A DNA stretch of 64,000 nucleotides from assembly GCF_003339775.1 (NCBI RefSeq), contig NZ_CP031088.1:558001-622000 (forward strand), given 5' to 3'. This document shows positions 62,613-64,000 of this stretch, one piece after another. The position numbers and the translations under genes were made by a program. How positions within the stretch are numbered: the stretch's first letter is position 1; the number at the start of each line of letters is the position of its first letter. This DNA comes from Spiroplasma phoeniceum P40. Its GTDB lineage: Bacteria > Bacillota_I > Bacilli_A > Mycoplasmatales > Mycoplasmataceae. The notes under the pieces were generated by a model. It made no database searches, was not told where the DNA came from, and saw only the letters and a list, made by a program, of their open reading frames with translations.

Positions 62613-63566
62613 TTAATCACGTCGAAAGTGTAAACCTAATTGGGCCACTTTGTCTTTAATTTCTGTTAATGATTTTTTCCCTAAGTTTCTAATTTCTTGA
62701 ATTTCATCTTCTGATTTTGAAATTAAATCACGTAAAGTATCAATTTTTGCTCTTTTTAAGCAATTTTGTGAACGTTGCGTAAACTCTAGTTCATCAATGC
62801 TACGATCTAATTCATCTTCTTCCGCTTCTGCTTCAGATGAGATAATTTGGGTTGCTTTAATTGCTTCATTCAAGTTAACAAAGAATTCTAAATGCTCAGT
62901 AATAACTTTTGCCGCCATTGCAACAGCGTTAACTGGCGTAATTGAACTATCAGTTTGAATTTCTAATTCTAATTTTTCTAAGTCAGCATTTTTTCCCACC
63001 TTTGTTGGTTCAACATTATATGCCACACGCTGAATTGGACAATAATTTGAATCAATTACAATTAAATCAGCATATTTTTTTTCTTTTTTATTATCTGTAA
63101 ATGATTTATACCCACGTGAATTACGAGCATGTAACTCCAATTCTAATTCTCCACCTTTAGCAATTGTTGCTAATAATAAATCACCATTGATAACTTCTAC
63201 TCCAGTTGGGACAACTAAATCTCTTGCATAAATTTCTCCTTCTTTTGAAGAAACTACTTTTAAAATTACTGATTCTCCATCTGGAATAATATCTTGATTA
63301 ATTTTTAATACTAAATTTTTAATATTTAAAATTATTTTTGTAACATGTTCAACAACTCCCGGAATAGCAGTAAATTCATGCGAGGCACCTTTAATTCGAA
63401 CAGCAAAAACAGCGGCTCCTGGTGTTGCTGATAGTAATGTTCGACGTATCGCATTTCCTAATGTAACACCAAATCCTCGTTCTAACGGTTCAACTAAAAA
63501 TTTTCCGTAATTATTGGCTTTATCTTCTGCTTGTAATTTAAATTCTGGTCTAATAAATTGTTTCAT
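62613..63566 (-). CDS. rpoA: RNA polymerase alpha subunit
   Basis: 317 residues. N-terminal dimerisation domain (GFGVTLGNAIRRTLLSATPG, GVEVINGDLLLATI) and a full C-terminal domain (CLKRAKIDTLRDLISKSEDE, IRNLGKKSLTEIKDKVAQLG) joined by an acidic linker (SSEAEAEEDELD). The CTD contacts UP elements and activators. Confidence 0.98.
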   Translation of the reverse strand: MKQFIRPEFKLQAEDKANNYGKFLVEPLERGFGVTLGNAIRRTLLSATPGAAVFAVRIKGASHEFTAIPGVVEHVTKIILNIKNLVLKINQDIIPDGESVILKVVSSKEGEIYARDLVVPTGVEVINGDLLLATIAKGGELELELHARNSRGYKSFTDNKKEKKYADLIVIDSNYCPIQRVAYNVEPTKVGKNADLEKLELEIQTDSSITPVNAVAMAAKVITEHLEFFVNLNEAIKATQIISSEAEAEEDELDRSIDELEFTQRSQNCLKRAKIDTLRDLISKSEDEIQEIRNLGKKSLTEIKDKVAQLGLHFRRD

Positions 63567-63581
63567 CGACTAATCTTTCTC

Positions 63582-63971
63582 CTATCCTCTTGGTCTTTTT
63601 GGTGGACGTGCCCCATTGTGAGGAATTGGCGTTACATCTTTAATTGAAGTGATTTCTAATCCAATTGCTTGAATGCTCCGTACCGCAGCATCACGCCCTG
63701 GGCCTGGCCCTTTTACTTCAACTTGAACACTACTCATTCCGTGTTCTTGGCTTGCTTTTCCAGCTGCTTCAGCAACCATTTGGGCAGCATAAGGAGTTGA
63801 CTTCTTACTTCCTTTAAAACCCATTGCTCCTGCTGATGCTCATGAAATGACATTACCCGCTTCATCAGAAAGGGTAACAATTGTATTATTGAAAGTTGAA
63901 TGAATATGTGCAATTCCTTTTAGGACATTTTTTTTAACTTTTTTCTTATTCGTTTTTTTTCTAACAGCCAT
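63582..63971 (-). CDS. rpsK: 30S ribosomal protein S11
   Basis: 129 residues. [74 protein letters not shown] and the C-terminal [16 protein letters not shown] are diagnostic. One UGA-Trp (ISWASAG). Upstream of rpoA. Confidence 0.98.
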
Positions 63972-63982
63972 AATTGTTCTCC

Positions 63983-64000
63983 TTATCTACTATTTTTTCT
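63983..64000 (-). CDS. rpsM: End of an upstream gene, probably S13
   Basis: The last codons read RKNSR-stop (TAA at 63983-63985), 12 nt before rpsK. Place and basic end fit S13, but only five codons are visible. Confidence 0.35.
   Translation of the reverse strand, partial: RKNSR

Overview
The window comes from a mollicute that reads UGA as tryptophan. Nearly every conserved gene (asnS, pcrA, rbgA, trmD, rplQ, rpsK) is intact only under that code. The very low GC content, SpV1-type filamentous (plectrovirus) DNA in several copies, and spiralin-like sequence point to a Spiroplasma, most likely of the citri clade. The exact species cannot be decided from the window. All coordinates below assume UGA = Trp.

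Layout. 1-7139 is host DNA on the minus strand: an interrupted unknown gene, a broken rnhB, rbgA and a divergent rbgA paralogue, the rpsP-khpA-rimM-trmD-rplS operon, and a broken membrane-protein gene. About 7150-49560 is a nested block of mobile DNA. It starts with a decayed plectrovirus copy (7.2-11.4 kb), a tandem duplication of the coat-protein segment (11.4-12.65 kb) and an IS30-type insertion sequence (13.1-14.2 kb). Then comes a tailed-phage genome of about 18.5 kb (14.4-32.95 kb): terminase, portal, tail, scaffold-like and capsid genes on plus, and recombination/early genes (RuvC-like, ERF, exonuclease, SSB, pentapeptide) on minus. It continues with plectrovirus fragments and two transposase elements (32.96-37.6 kb), a broken recT, a nearly complete plectrovirus in reverse orientation (38.19-46.55 kb), and the early region of a second, related tailed phage (46.55-49.55 kb). 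Host DNA resumes at about 49.6 kb: two zinc-ribbon proteins, an XRE regulator, asnS, broken deoD, broken and intact RpiR regulators, tsaD, ptsH, pcrA, an RDD membrane protein, a glycosyltransferase, map, and the rpsM-rpsK-rpoA-rplQ cluster.

The main unusual signals are these. (1) A family of virus-linked surface lipoproteins has a constant leader and a variable domain; in the complete plectrovirus that domain is almost identical in DNA to an internal domain of the virus's own adsorption protein, and a related lipoprotein sits as a moron inside the tailed phage, so a surface-exclusion system is a reasonable hypothesis. (2) A spiralin-like open frame without any start codon directly follows and overlaps the major capsid gene. 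(3) A roughly 500-nt, GC-richer, probably structured RNA occurs twice, with paired compensatory changes. (4) Both early operons have a conserved leader that can form a terminator, an alternative hairpin and an RBS-blocking hairpin. (5) There is a perfect 58-nt-arm palindrome at a lipoprotein promoter, and two transposase copies carry opposite frameshifts in one poly-T tract.

Several host genes carry stop codons that cannot be UGA artefacts (TAA/TAG), so the chromosome is decaying as well as crowded with mobile DNA.
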